NCBI RefSeq assembly: GCF_964642095.1
Contig: NZ_OZ209244.1
Location: 2,542,001 to 2,606,000 of the forward strand
Reading direction: 5' to 3'
Origin: Fretibacterium fastidiosum
GTDB lineage: Bacteria; Synergistota; Synergistia; Synergistales; Aminobacteriaceae
DNA: 64,000 nt
This document shows positions 1 to 8,909 of this stretch, in pieces. Both the position numbers and the translations under genes were made by a program. The stretch's first letter is position 1; the number at the start of each line of letters is the position of its first letter. The notes beneath the pieces are model-generated. The model did not search any database, was not told the DNA's origin, and worked only from the letters and a program-made list of their open reading frames with translations.

Positions 1-362
1 CCTCCGGCCTGGTAGGCTCTGGTGGAGTCCGTGTAGCGCTCGCACAGGACGACCTGTCCCGCGGCGAGGGCCGGCAGCACGACCTCCGCCAGGTGCCCCT
101 TCCGGTCCGCCAGAAACAGCAGGAGCTCCGTGGCCGCGTCCGGGATGCGGCCGTGCAGGATCAGGTCCCGAAGGGCCTGACCCGCCTCCCAGCCGCCCGG
201 CTCGAACGTGCGGAGCACGGGCCGCCCCGTCTCCGCCTCCAGCCACTCGGCCAGGAGCGCGGCCTGGGTGCTCTTGCCCGAACCGTCGATGCCCTCCAGC
301 GTAATGAAGGGGGGGCACCAGGACGTCCTGTGCAGGGCGTCGCCCGCAATCGTCGCACCCAT
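1..362 (-). CDS. tmk: Thymidylate kinase, N-terminal part (runs off the window)
   Basis: Phosphorylates dTMP to dTDP in the cytoplasm for DNA synthesis. The minus-strand frame starting at the ATG at 362 encodes FITLEGIDGSGKSTQ (P-loop), then FEPGG, then CERYTDSTRAYQ near the window edge, the usual order of P-loop, EPGG-like segment and DR(Y/F) motif in Tmk. About 120 residues are present and the 3' part lies outside the window. The start codon is 4 bases beyond the stop of the upstream S55-peptidase gene, so the two are probably cotranscribed. The protein has about 19 extra residues before the P-loop strand. The family assignment is firm; only the exact start could be debated. Confidence 0.93.
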   Translation of the reverse strand, partial: MGATIAGDALHRTSWCPPFITLEGIDGSGKSTQAALLAEWLEAETGRPVLRTFEPGGWEAGQALRDLILHGRIPDAATELLLFLADRKGHLAEVVLPALAAGQVVLCERYTDSTRAYQAG

Positions 363-366
363 GGGG

Positions 367-2235
367 TCAGAACCGGGCCTTGCCGGCGCCGCTCCCGTCA
401 GAGTCCTCATCGGAGTCGTCCGTCACCGTCACCAGCCGCCGCATCAGGCCGTCCACAAAGCGGTCCGACCGGAGGACGCGAAGGCTCCCCTCCCGGATGC
501 GGCGCTCCTTCGTCTCGCTCAGGTACTCCGTCTCCTCGGGCAGGAGCTCAGGGGGGACCCCCTCCTTCTCTCCGTCTCCGCGGCCCTGCGGCTTTTCCCT
601 GGGGTCCTTTTTGCCGCCACCCCGGTTGATCTCCCCCGCGTCCTTTCCCTTTCCGACCTTCTTCAGGGCCGTCGCCATGGAGTCGCTGAGCAGCTCCACC
701 ACGAGTTCGTCGTTCGCGTCGAAGGCGGCGATCTCCTCCAGCATACGGTTCAGGCTGTCGATGGACTTCCAGCCGCCCTCGAGGCTCAACTGGGGCAGGG
801 GCTGCGCGCCCCCGCCGCGGACCAGGAGCTCGCAGACGCCCGATGCGTCCTCCGGCACCTTCAGCTTGAAGCTGCGCTTCACGGGGCGCCCCCGCCAGGG
901 CCGAAGCGTCACCGTCACCGGCAGGTCCGCGCCGGGCCGGGCCTCGGACGGCGCGTCCACCCCTTCGATGACCAGCACCCGCGGCTCCTCCGTCGCCTCG
1001 ACCTCCAGCCGGAAGGCCAGGGGCATGACCGCCTCGAAGGGCTGCAGCAGAAACGCATCCATGATCTGGGCGGACTGCTTGAGGGCAACGCCGCCGACGT
1101 CCTCGTCGGAGACGAAGACGTCGCTCCGGGTCCAGCCGTTACGGACCCCCTTGCCCTCGATCCGCAGGGTTACGCTCATCGTGCCCTGCCCGACGCGCCC
1201 CCAGAGGTCCTCCAGCAGGCCCGCATAGATCGACTCCAGGAGCTTCGCGCTCAGGAACGCATCCGACACGACGCGGAAGCTGCGCTCGATGCAGTGCCCC
1301 CGATCCCGGTCCTTCAGCACCAGCGTCGCGGAGATGGAGGCGGGGAACTGCCCCGCACGGCCTCCGATGCCGGCCGCTCGGTCCTGGGTGACGGTCCCCA
1401 CGACGTCCAGGGGGCTCGCCAGCTTGAAAGGAAAGGCCTGGTTCAAAACGACCTCGTGGACGTAGGCCCGCGCCGCCGGGTAGGCGGCCCTGCCGCGCTT
1501 CAGAAAGGGATGTCCGAAAGCGATGAAGCGGCCGTCCCGCGACACGGCCGTCACGGCGCCCGTCGCAGCGACGTCGACGTCGCCCCAGGCCAGCATGGCG
1601 GCGATGGAGTCCCCCGGCTTGAAGCGGAAGTCGCCCTCCGCCACCTTCAGGCGACCTCCGGAGGAACCCGGCGTCTCCGAGAGCGTCGCCCCCAGGGCAC
1701 GGCCAAGCCGCCGGGCCGACCTCTGGGAGAGGCCGGAGACCGACAGGGGGGCCGCCAGCCGGGCCCTGCCCTCCGGCGCCGCTCCCGACGCGACCGCCTT
1801 CTCCCCGTGGGCGAAGATGGCGCACATGACGTCGATCGGCGTCACGAGGGCCAGCCGGTGATCGCCGAACTCCCAACCGCTCCCGACGGCCCCGATGAGC
1901 TTCCCTCGAACGTAGACGGGGGAGCCGCTCATCCCCTGGGCCAACCTCCCCGCCCGTTCATCCGAGTTCGGCAGAAAGCGGATGAGGACGACGTTCTCCA
2001 CCTCCCCCTTCTGGGGGATGACGCTGACCACCTCGACGGGGATGTCCGTCGGCTGGGTCCCCTTGAGGACCGTCTTCAGGACCCCGCGCTCGCCCGGCTT
2101 CAGGGAGGCCGCGGAGAGCGTGGGGGCCTCCGGCACGAAGGGGCGCACGGCCCCCTCCCCCAGGCCGGCGGCCAGGAGAAGGATCGCAAGGGCGGCGGCT
2201 GCCCGCCGCAGGGACGTCCAGGGTAATGAACTCAA
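367..2235 (-). CDS. SpoIVB-type S55 peptidase domain protein, secreted
   Basis: A 622-residue protein that begins at a TTG preceded by GAGGTG about 7 bases away. Residues 10-28 form a hydrophobic signal segment, so export to the periplasm or envelope is likely. Around residue 100 it has GMSGSPVY, the serine-protease-like signature of the SpoIVB/S55 family, followed by GAVGSGWEFG. In spore formers SpoIVB cleaves an anchor of sigma-K processing; here there is no sporulation context, so the substrate is unknown. The C-terminal third is charged and lacks a recognisable domain. It ends 4 bases before tmk. Similar signal-peptide S55 proteins are common in non-sporulating diderms. Confidence 0.75.
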   Translation of the reverse strand: MSSLPWTSLRRAAAALAILLLAAGLGEGAVRPFVPEAPTLSAASLKPGERGVLKTVLKGTQPTDIPVEVVSVIPQKGEVENVVLIRFLPNSDERAGRLAQGMSGSPVYVRGKLIGAVGSGWEFGDHRLALVTPIDVMCAIFAHGEKAVASGAAPEGRARLAAPLSVSGLSQRSARRLGRALGATLSETPGSSGGRLKVAEGDFRFKPGDSIAAMLAWGDVDVAATGAVTAVSRDGRFIAFGHPFLKRGRAAYPAARAYVHEVVLNQAFPFKLASPLDVVGTVTQDRAAGIGGRAGQFPASISATLVLKDRDRGHCIERSFRVVSDAFLSAKLLESIYAGLLEDLWGRVGQGTMSVTLRIEGKGVRNGWTRSDVFVSDEDVGGVALKQSAQIMDAFLLQPFEAVMPLAFRLEVEATEEPRVLVIEGVDAPSEARPGADLPVTVTLRPWRGRPVKRSFKLKVPEDASGVCELLVRGGGAQPLPQLSLEGGWKSIDSLNRMLEEIAAFDANDELVVELLSDSMATALKKVGKGKDAGEINRGGGKKDPREKPQGRGDGEKEGVPPELLPEETEYLSETKERRIREGSLRVLRSDRFVDGLMRRLVTVTDDSDEDSDGSGAGKARF

Positions 2236-2491
2236 CGAAAAACACCTCGATACCGGGGGAGCGCCTCCGAAAGCTGAAACCGGGTCCCTTCAGGCCGGGG
2301 CGTCCAACCGCCGCCTCAGGGGGCCCCGCAGACGCTCGCCCGAAGATGATCTAAAAAGGGCTCAAGAAAATCGCTGACGCACTCGCAAAACCGTCAGAAA
2401 GGAACCGCAGCCGCCAAATGAAGTGAGCCGACGGCGCTCCCATAAATGGAGTGACGCCCGCCCCATCGGGGGCAGGCCCCCGCCCGGCGCC

Positions 2492-3596
2492 CTACAGCTC
2501 CCTGCGGGCGCGAAAGCGCAGGTACTCCATGATAAAGTCGTCGATATCCCCGTCCAGCACCGCCTGGGCGTTGCCCTTTTCCAGCCCCGTCCGGTGGTCC
2601 TTCACCAGCGTGTAGGGGTGCAGGACGTAGGAGCGGATCTGGCTGCCCCACGTCGTCTCCTTCTTGTCGCCCACCACGGAGGCCAGCTCGTCCTGCCTCT
2701 CCTGAAGGGCGCGCTCGTAGAGCTTGCTCCTCAGGACGTGCATCGCCACCTGGCGGTTCATGTGCTGAGAGCGCTCGTTCTGGCACGTGACGACGATGCC
2801 CGTCGGCAGGTGGGTGATGCGGATGGCGGAGTCCGTCCGGTTGACGTACTGCCCCCCCGCGCCGCTGGCCCGGTAGGTGTCCACCTTCAGGTCCTCCGGG
2901 CGGATGTCGACGTCCACGTCGTCCGAGAACTCCGGCGTGACGAGGACCGACGCGAAGCTCGTGTGCCGGCGGTGGGCGGAGTCGAACGGCGAGATGCGCA
3001 CCAGACGATGCACCCCCCGCTCCGCCTTCAGGAACCCGTAGGCGTTGTCGCCCTCCATCATCACCGTGGCACTCTTGATGCCCGCCTCCTCGTCGTTCGT
3101 CGCCTCCAGCACCGTCGCCTTGAGGCCATCGCGCTCCGCATAGCGCAGGTACATGCGCAGCAGCATCTCCGCCCAGTCCTGGGAGTCCAGCCCCCCCGAC
3201 CCGGCGTGTACCGTCAGGATCGCGTTGGACGAGTCGTATTCCTCGTTCAGGAGCAGGAGCAGGCTGCTGTGCTCCATCGTGCGGCGGACCTCCGCCGCCC
3301 TTCGCTCGAACTCCCCCTGGAGCTCGGCATCCTCCGCGTCCCGCAGCATGTCCTCCAGGACGGACAGGTCGTCCATCTCGCAGCAAAGATGGCGCCAGCC
3401 TTCAATGCGCGCGTTCACGCCCGACAGGTCCTTCAGCACGGCCTCGTGCCCGTCCCGCGTCCAGAAGTCCGGCGCCGCGCTCTCCTGGGTCAGGGCCTTT
3501 GAGCGCGCCTCCAGGGCAGGCAGGTCAAAGGCTGTCCTGCAGCGTCCGCTTCAGGGCGCGCAGTTCCTCCAATACCGAAATGTTTGCAGCGATCAT
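2492..3596 (-). CDS. prfB: Peptide chain release factor 2 with programmed +1 frameshift
   Basis: Terminates translation at UGA and UAA. Translation starts at the ATG at 3596 and reads 23 codons ending in CTT, then meets TGA at 3525-3527. Shifting +1 at CTT-TGA-C gives a continuous product of about 367 residues, close to the family length of about 365. The slippery CTT TGAC and an upstream SD-like CAGGA are the classic autoregulatory layout, in which low RF2 favours the shift. The main frame contains the SPF tripeptide of RF2 (RISPFDSAHRR) and the catalytic GGQ (GAGGQYVNRTDSAIRITH). Treating the downstream frame alone as the gene would lose the N-terminus. The 312 bases between this start and the transaldolase stop contain a partial R2 element. 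Confidence 0.95.
3525..3535 (-). promoter_or_regulatory. prfB recoding site (CTT TGA C)
   Basis: On the minus strand the sequence reads GGACAGCCTTTGACC. The in-frame CTT is followed by TGA, then C. An SD-like CAGGA lies just upstream of the CTT codon. Both flanking frames encode RF2 sequence, so the stop is internal and recoded rather than a mutation. Confidence 0.9.
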
Positions 3597-3691
3597 CCCA
3601 ACAACACTCCTCCAGTCGGGCGAAGGCCCGATACTTTTCCACAGTTATATTATCATAAGCGTAACGCGAAACAGGGCCAAGGGGCAAAGTG

Positions 3692-3836
3692 CGCCCTAAA
3701 ATTTTAAAATGGGGCTACGCCCCAATCCCCACGCGCTTCGCGCGGCCTGATGAAGTTTCAGCCACTGAAGGAAGCCCATACGGTTGACAGTTCTCAACGA
3801 CTTAATCAGTGTTTCCTCAGGGAAGCGCGGGGGCAG
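3692..3836 (+). repeat. R2 MITE-like element, one half only
   Basis: Runs from CCCTAAAATTTTAAAATGGGG to CTTAATCAGTGTTTCC. It matches about 140 bases of the elements at 55614-55890 (inverted) and 57648-57848 almost base for base. Only the half ending in the TTAATCAGTG terminus is present, so this copy looks truncated. It fills most of the gap between prfB and the transaldolase gene. Confidence 0.8.
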
Positions 3837-3908
3837 GGACGTGCCGGACGAAGCTGCCGCCCCTCCGGCGCGGCTGAGGGACGGCAGCCCTGAGGTTCTG
3901 CGGCGGGG

Positions 3909-5009
3909 TCAGGCCCTGGCGCCGGCCTTTTTCTCGATGGCCTCCAGGAGGGATCGGAAGGCGCCGTTGAAGGACTCGATGCCGTCGGCCAGAAGCTTTG
4001 CGCAGATGGCCTTCCGGTCGATGCCCAGTTCCTCCAGGCGCCTCAGCCGCGCCCTGGCGCCGGCCAGGTCGTCCTCGATGGACGCGGCGGCGCGCCCATG
4101 GTCCAGGAAGGCCGTGATGGTCTTCGGGGGCACGGTGTTGACCGTATTCGGCCCGATGAGTTCCTGGACGTACTTCACGTCGGAGTAGGCGGGGTTCTTC
4201 GTCCCCGTGCTGGCCCAGAGCGGCCGCTGGACCCGTGCCCCCTTCGCCGCCAGCTCCTTCCACTCCGCACCCGCGAAGGACTCTTTCTTGAAGTGCTGAT
4301 ACATCATGCGGGCCCCGTCCACGGCGATCCTGCCGCAGAGGGATTCCTCCCCCTTCGCCGCCAGTTCCTTATCCACCGCCGTGTCCACGCGGCTGATGAA
4401 GACGGAGGCCACGGAGGCAGGGAACGTCGCGCTGATACAGGACCTGAGCCCACAGAGGTAGGCGTTCGCCACCCTCGCGTACTGCTCCTCCGAGAAGATC
4501 AGCGTCGCGTTGACGTTCACCCCCACGGCGGTGGCCCCCGCCACGGCCAGGATGCCCTCCGGCGTCGCCGGGATCTTGATCATAACGTTGGGGCGGCCCA
4601 GCAGTCCGAAGAGGCGCTCCGCCTCGTCCACCGTGCTGTCGGTGTCCGACGCCAGAAGGGGGTTCACCTCCAGGCTGACGTAGCCGTCCAGGCCCTGTGT
4701 CCTGTCGTAGACGGGCCGCAGGATGTCCGCGGCGGCCCCCACCTCCCGAAGCGTCAGGGCCTCGTACACCCCGGCCGCGTCCTTCCCCTGAGCGAACAGG
4801 TCCGTGATCTCCCGGTCGTAGTCCTCCGTTTTTGCGATGGCCTGCTCAAAGATCGCGGGGTTCGTCGTCACGCCGACGACGCCCTGCTCGATCCAACGTT
4901 CAAGTCCCCCGGACGCGATCAGATCCCGGCCGATCGTGTCCAGCCAGACGCTCTGCCCCAGATCATGCACCTCATGCAGCACCGTTCGAACCAATGCCTT
5001 CGCCTCCAA
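3909..5009 (-). CDS. tal: Transaldolase
   Basis: Moves a dihydroxyacetone unit between sugar phosphates in the non-oxidative pentose phosphate pathway. The 366-residue product has WLDTIGRDL and GVTTNPAIF near the N-terminus (residues 19-55), EVNPLLASDT, and NVMIKIPATPEG carrying the Schiff-base lysine, all typical of the longer TalB/TAL-type class. An AT-rich stretch upstream includes TATAAT on the minus strand (5079-5084), a possible -10 without a clear -35. The gene stands alone, divergent from the Kdo transferase gene; the roughly 275 bases between them hold no other gene that I can see. Confidence 0.92.
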   Translation of the reverse strand: MEAKALVRTVLHEVHDLGQSVWLDTIGRDLIASGGLERWIEQGVVGVTTNPAIFEQAIAKTEDYDREITDLFAQGKDAAGVYEALTLREVGAAADILRPVYDRTQGLDGYVSLEVNPLLASDTDSTVDEAERLFGLLGRPNVMIKIPATPEGILAVAGATAVGVNVNATLIFSEEQYARVANAYLCGLRSCISATFPASVASVFISRVDTAVDKELAAKGEESLCGRIAVDGARMMYQHFKKESFAGAEWKELAAKGARVQRPLWASTGTKNPAYSDVKYVQELIGPNTVNTVPPKTITAFLDHGRAAASIEDDLAGARARLRRLEELGIDRKAICAKLLADGIESFNGAFRSLLEAIEKKAGARA

Positions 5010-5286
5010 AATTCAAAAATAGTATCGATGGGTGATTTGATGACGACGTCGACGATTTCGGCAGCAACGACGCCCATCATTATATACTATGACGACGCCG
5101 TATGCCGGGCGCGCAGCGCGGGGCCTGTGATAAGGCGGTGCAAAAAATCCAGGGGGCTATGGGATAATAAAAAACAGAGGGCATTTGTCCCTCCGCCGAG
5201 GCCGGGCCACCTCCGGACTCAACGGCCTTTTTTACCTTTAAGACGAACGGGAGGCGCCTCCCTTGCGGAGATCGAATAAGGACCGA

Positions 5287-6567
5287 ATGGATCAGGAGCC
5301 CTGGGCGTGGCGGGCCGGGATGGCCGCCTATCGCCTGGGCATCAACGCATTTTTCGGGGCCGGCGGCCTGAGCTGGCTCCGCCGGAAGTACAGGGGGATC
5401 GGCATCGAGGAGCGCATGGGGCGCTTCTCGGACGTGCCCGCGGGCGGTGTGTGGGTCCACGCCGTCTCCGTCGGAGAGGTGCAGTCCGCCAGCGCCGTCA
5501 TCCGCCGCATGAGGGAGGAGACGGCCCGTCCCATCCTCCTCTCCACCGTCACGACGACGGGGCAGGACATGGCCCGCCGCCTGCTGGACGGGCGGGTGGA
5601 CCGGATGATCTACAGCCCCTGGGACGTCGGACGCTACGTGCGGAGCGCCCTCGACGCCGTCCGGCCGGCAGCCTATGTCGCCATGGAGACGGAGCGTTGG
5701 CCTGAGATGCTGTCTCAGCTCAAGGCGCGGCGCATCCCGACGTTCCTGGCCAACGGACGCCTGTCGAGCGAGAGCTTCGCCAGGCTGAGGCGCGAGGCCC
5801 CCTTCTGGCGCGGGGTTCTGTCGTGCTTCACGCGCCTTCTGGTGCGCTTCGAGGAGGACCTCGAGAACTTCTCGGCCCTGGGCGTGCCCCGCGAGAAGAT
5901 CACCGTGACGGGCGACTGCAAGGTGGACGCCCTGCTGGACCGCCTGGACGGGGCCAGGAAGGAAGTCTGGTCCGACCTGCGGCGGGGGAGCGCGCCGCTC
6001 TTCGTGGCGGGCAGCACCCACCAGGGGGAGGAGGAGGCCGTCATCTCGGCCTTCCGCATCGTGCGCCAACGGCATCCGGAGGCCCGGCTCGTCATCGTGC
6101 CGCGCCACCCGGAGCGGGCCCTCCTGGTCGTCGCCGCGGCACTGCCCTACCCGGACCTCAAGGCCGACCTCCTGTCCCGCCTCTCCGACGGGTGGGACAT
6201 CGCCGTGGTCGATCGCATCGGAATCCTCTTCGACCTCTACGCGGCAGCCGACGCCGCCTTCGTCGGGGGAAGCCTGGTGCCGAAGGGCGGACAGAACCCC
6301 ATCGAGCCCGCGCTGTTCGGCATCACGACCGCCCACGGCCCCAGCATGACGGACTTCCCCGACACGAAGCGAATGGACGCTTTGGGGGTTGCGCGCTGCG
6401 TGCACGGCCCCCAGGAGCTGGCCAGCGTCTGGACGGCCGCCCTCGACCCGGCGACGCGGGAGGCGGTGCGGCAGGCGTCCCGCGCCTACTTCGACACGCT
6501 GGGCGGCGCGTCGGCGCGGACCTGGGAGGTCATCCGCGAGTACGTGAAGGACGTGAAGGCTCAGTGA
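5287..6567 (+). CDS. waaA: 3-deoxy-D-manno-octulosonic acid (Kdo) transferase
   Basis: Transfers Kdo from CMP-Kdo to lipid A precursor at the inner membrane, so the cell makes LPS. The 426-residue protein has WVHAVSVGEVQSA, then STVTTTGQDMA, METERWPEM, FVAGSTHQGEEEAV and FVGGSLVPKGGQNPIEPA, the conserved order in WaaA/KdtA (GT30). I chose the ATG at 5287, which has AAGGA a few bases upstream, over the in-frame TTG at 5263. The next gene begins about 70 bases downstream on the same strand and is probably cotranscribed. Confidence 0.92.
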   Translation: MDQEPWAWRAGMAAYRLGINAFFGAGGLSWLRRKYRGIGIEERMGRFSDVPAGGVWVHAVSVGEVQSASAVIRRMREETARPILLSTVTTTGQDMARRLLDGRVDRMIYSPWDVGRYVRSALDAVRPAAYVAMETERWPEMLSQLKARRIPTFLANGRLSSESFARLRREAPFWRGVLSCFTRLLVRFEEDLENFSALGVPREKITVTGDCKVDALLDRLDGARKEVWSDLRRGSAPLFVAGSTHQGEEEAVISAFRIVRQRHPEARLVIVPRHPERALLVVAAALPYPDLKADLLSRLSDGWDIAVVDRIGILFDLYAAADAAFVGGSLVPKGGQNPIEPALFGITTAHGPSMTDFPDTKRMDALGVARCVHGPQELASVWTAALDPATREAVRQASRAYFDTLGGASARTWEVIREYVKDVKAQ

Positions 6568-6637
6568 ACGGACCCGCACGCCGTCAAGGATTGCGTCATA
6601 TCGATCGCTATACCGATCAGGAGGACGAGGACAAACG

Positions 6638-7849
6638 ATGAACACGCTTTTTGGAGCGCCGCAGGTCGAAGGGTTCAGGGCCTCTCTGGACGATCGTTCC
6701 CGCGAGGCCCTGAACGAGGCCGTCCGCCGCATCGTCGCGGCGAAGAGGCAGGGCGGGAAGGTCATGGTCGTCACGGGGAGCGGCCCCAACATTCACGAGG
6801 GGGTCACGACGCTCCTCGCGGAGCTCATCCGCGCGGGGCTGGTGGACGCGGTGTCCACCAGCTCGGCCGTCGTCTCGCACGAGATGGGCGGCGCGCTGGA
6901 TCGTGTCTTTCGCGTGGACGCCGCCGCGCTTGGCCTGGAGGAACGCTTCCTGCCGAGGGGAGGCCTCTTCGAGTTCACGCGCATGACGGAGGCGGAGCTG
7001 GAGGAGCTCCGGCGAGAAATGCCGCTGGACGAGGACCTGCTGAGGCGTGGCGGGGACCTCCCCGTACACAGCGACATCATCAAGGCGGCGGGCAACATGG
7101 CCTACCCCATGGGGCTCCGAGGCGAGCGGCTGGCGGGGGAGATCATGAACCTGGCCCGGATATACGGGCTCCCCTTCGAGGAGGTCGCCGGCTGGGGATG
7201 CGACCCCATGACCATGCTGGGCGCGGCGTCACAACGCGGCGTGCCCGTGCTGGTCACCATCCCCCAGCTCATCGGCGGCGGCGCGGTGGGCATGTCCATC
7301 GGGGACAGCATTCCGATCTCCCAGCGTTCCATGCGCCTGTCCCGAATGCTGGCCGCCTGCGACGTCATCATCGAGTCCGCCGTGGCCCTGACGCAGGAGG
7401 TCCACGACGGCCCCTTCGAGTGCTACACGGGGCACGGCATCTGGGCCAGCTGGTCCGGCCAGGCCACCTACAGCCTTCGGGACAAGACGCTGGTGCGCAT
7501 CGACCTGGACGAGAACCTGCGGCGCGCCGTGGAGCTGTCCCGGACGGTCCAGGAGGCCATCGACAGGGGCCTGCCCAAGACGAAGGCCGCAAGGATCCCC
7601 TTCCGCATGGAGATGTCCGCCTTTGCGCGCCACGAGGGCAGCCTGCCCATCATCGGCGACATCGGCCGCGTCTGGCCCGTGTTGGCTCACGACGCGGCGC
7701 GGGAGCTCGGCATCGATCTGAAGTTCCTCTCCTCGTCCCAGGAGACGCCGGAGGGCGCGGCGATGCGCGACTGGATCGTGCAGAACGTGCGCCCACTGGA
7801 CCGAGGCAGGATGCTCGAGCGCGCGGCGGAGGAAGGGCTGCGACCGTGA
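6638..7849 (+). CDS. Conserved protein of unknown function (GSGPNIHEG motif)
   Basis: A 403-residue cytoplasmic protein with a good ribosome site (AGGAGG) before the ATG. I do not firmly recognise the family. It has a Rossmann-like strand-loop near residues 34-50 (VMVVTGSGPNIHEG), then SSAVVSHEMGGAL, DLPVHSDIIKAAGNMAYP, GWGCDPMTMLGAA and EVHDGPFECYTGHGIWASW. The first motif recalls the LOR/SDH-type or deoxyhypusine-synthase fold, both of which bind NAD, but that comparison is from memory and weak. It overlaps the next gene by four bases (GTGA), so the two are translationally coupled. Being between a Kdo transferase and a tRNA-editing deacylase gives no clear functional hint. Confidence 0.5.
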   Translation: MNTLFGAPQVEGFRASLDDRSREALNEAVRRIVAAKRQGGKVMVVTGSGPNIHEGVTTLLAELIRAGLVDAVSTSSAVVSHEMGGALDRVFRVDAAALGLEERFLPRGGLFEFTRMTEAELEELRREMPLDEDLLRRGGDLPVHSDIIKAAGNMAYPMGLRGERLAGEIMNLARIYGLPFEEVAGWGCDPMTMLGAASQRGVPVLVTIPQLIGGGAVGMSIGDSIPISQRSMRLSRMLAACDVIIESAVALTQEVHDGPFECYTGHGIWASWSGQATYSLRDKTLVRIDLDENLRRAVELSRTVQEAIDRGLPKTKAARIPFRMEMSAFARHEGSLPIIGDIGRVWPVLAHDAARELGIDLKFLSSSQETPEGAAMRDWIVQNVRPLDRGRMLERAAEEGLRP

Positions 7850-8355
7850 GCGGCGGGACGGCGGATCGGACGAACGCCATGCGCCGGCTCGAGGCGTGCG
7901 GGGCAAGCTACACCCCCCTCACGGTGCCCCTGAGCGGGGCCGCCGCCGTCAGCGCCGTGGAGGCAGCGCGCCTTTTGCAGCGCGGGACGGACGAGGTCTT
8001 CAAAACCCTCGTCACCGTGGGGAGGAGCCACGAACACTACGTGTTCGTGGTGCCCGGAGGGCGTGAGCTGGACCTGCGCAAGGCAGCCCGCGCCGTGGGC
8101 GAGAAGTCCGTCGAGATGGTCCGATCAAAGGAGCTTCTGCCCCTCACCGGCTACGTACACGGGGGCTGCTCTCCCGTGGGGATGAAGAAAACGTTTCGGA
8201 CCGTCGTGGACGCCTCGGCAGAGGGACTCGCGACGATCATCGTCAGCGCCGGAAAAATAGGCCGGATGATGGAGCTCTCGCTGGAGGACCTGCGTCGTGC
8301 CGTGGACTTCACGACGGAGGACCTGACCGCAGAACGGGCCGCTGCGCCCTCGTGA
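7846..8355 (+). CDS. ybaK: YbaK/EbsC-type Cys-tRNA(Pro) deacylase
   Basis: Removes cysteine mischarged onto tRNA-Pro. The 169-residue product has the YbaK fold features: VFKTLVTVG with the substrate-contacting lysine, YVFVVPGGRELDLRKAA, GYVHGGCSPVGMKK and TIIVSAGKIGRMMELS. The GTG at 7846 overlaps the upstream stop; an ATG at 7879 is an alternative start that would shorten it by 11 residues. It is the last gene of a short plus-strand run ending before the R3 repeats and a strong terminator. Confidence 0.88.
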   Translation: MSGGTADRTNAMRRLEACGASYTPLTVPLSGAAAVSAVEAARLLQRGTDEVFKTLVTVGRSHEHYVFVVPGGRELDLRKAARAVGEKSVEMVRSKELLPLTGYVHGGCSPVGMKKTFRTVVDASAEGLATIIVSAGKIGRMMELSLEDLRRAVDFTTEDLTAERAAAPS

Positions 8356-8367
8356 CCCACCTCTAAT

Positions 8368-8790
8368 ATGGATTGCCTCCCCTGAAAGGGGAGGTGGTTC
8401 GGAGGACTGGAGGGGGTCGTTTCTCATGCTCAACGACAACCCCTCAGCCCCTACGGGGCAGCCCCCCTTCCAGGGGGGCCTGAAAAACCGGGGGCCTAAA
8501 GCGCGCCGCTTCTTTTTGCCTCCCCTGAAAGGGGAGGTGGTCCGGAGGACCGGAGGGGTCGTTTCTCATGCTCAACGACACCCCCCCTTCGGGGAAGCCT
8601 TCCGGCTGCCGTTCGCTACCGCTCACGGGCCGTCAGTCCCCCACTTCGGGGAGCCTTCCGGCAGCCGTTCACTGACGCTCACGGGCCGTCAGTCCCCCAC
8701 TTCGGGGAGCCTTCCGGCAGCCGTTCACTGACGCTCACGGGCCGTCAGTCCCAGCCCCTTCGGGGCAGCCCCCCTTGCAGGGGGGCCTTT
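8368..8790 (+). repeat. R3 GC-rich hairpin repeat cluster with 56-bp tandem units
   Basis: Noncoding. Two CCTCCCCTGAAAGGGGAGG hairpins and CCCCTACGGGGCAGCCCCCC hairpins are followed by about two and a half tandem copies of a 56-base unit (TTCGGGGAGCCTTCCGGCAG onward) between 8590 and 8752. Together with the terminator this fills the 554-base gap between the convergent deacylase and chemoreceptor genes. Similar clusters recur across the window. Confidence 0.75.
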
Positions 8791-8817
8791 CTTGCCCTTT
8801 AGACGCAAATTGGTATT

Positions 8818-8870
8818 AAAACGGGAGAGGTCCTCCGGCTTTCTTCGCCAGAGGACCTCTCCCGTTTTTT
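8818..8870. terminator. Strong bidirectional intrinsic terminator
   Basis: ACGGGAGAGGTCCTC pairs perfectly (15 bp) with GAGGACCTCTCCCGT around a loop of about 15 bases. There is a T run on the right and an A run on the left. It sits between the convergent ybaK-type and chemoreceptor genes and can serve both. Confidence 0.9.
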
Positions 8871-8909
8871 CCCAAAAGTTCGTCTACGCTCGCTGCGTGC
8901 AGCGGGCCT

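Noticed and set aside
3490..3530. prfB as a pseudogene because of the internal TGA
   Set aside because: The CTT-TGA-C context and uninterrupted RF2 sequence on both sides mark the known programmed frameshift.
5080..6792. A 570-codon minus-strand frame opposite the Kdo transferase gene
   Set aside because: No domain or ribosome site; the plus-strand gene is unmistakable.
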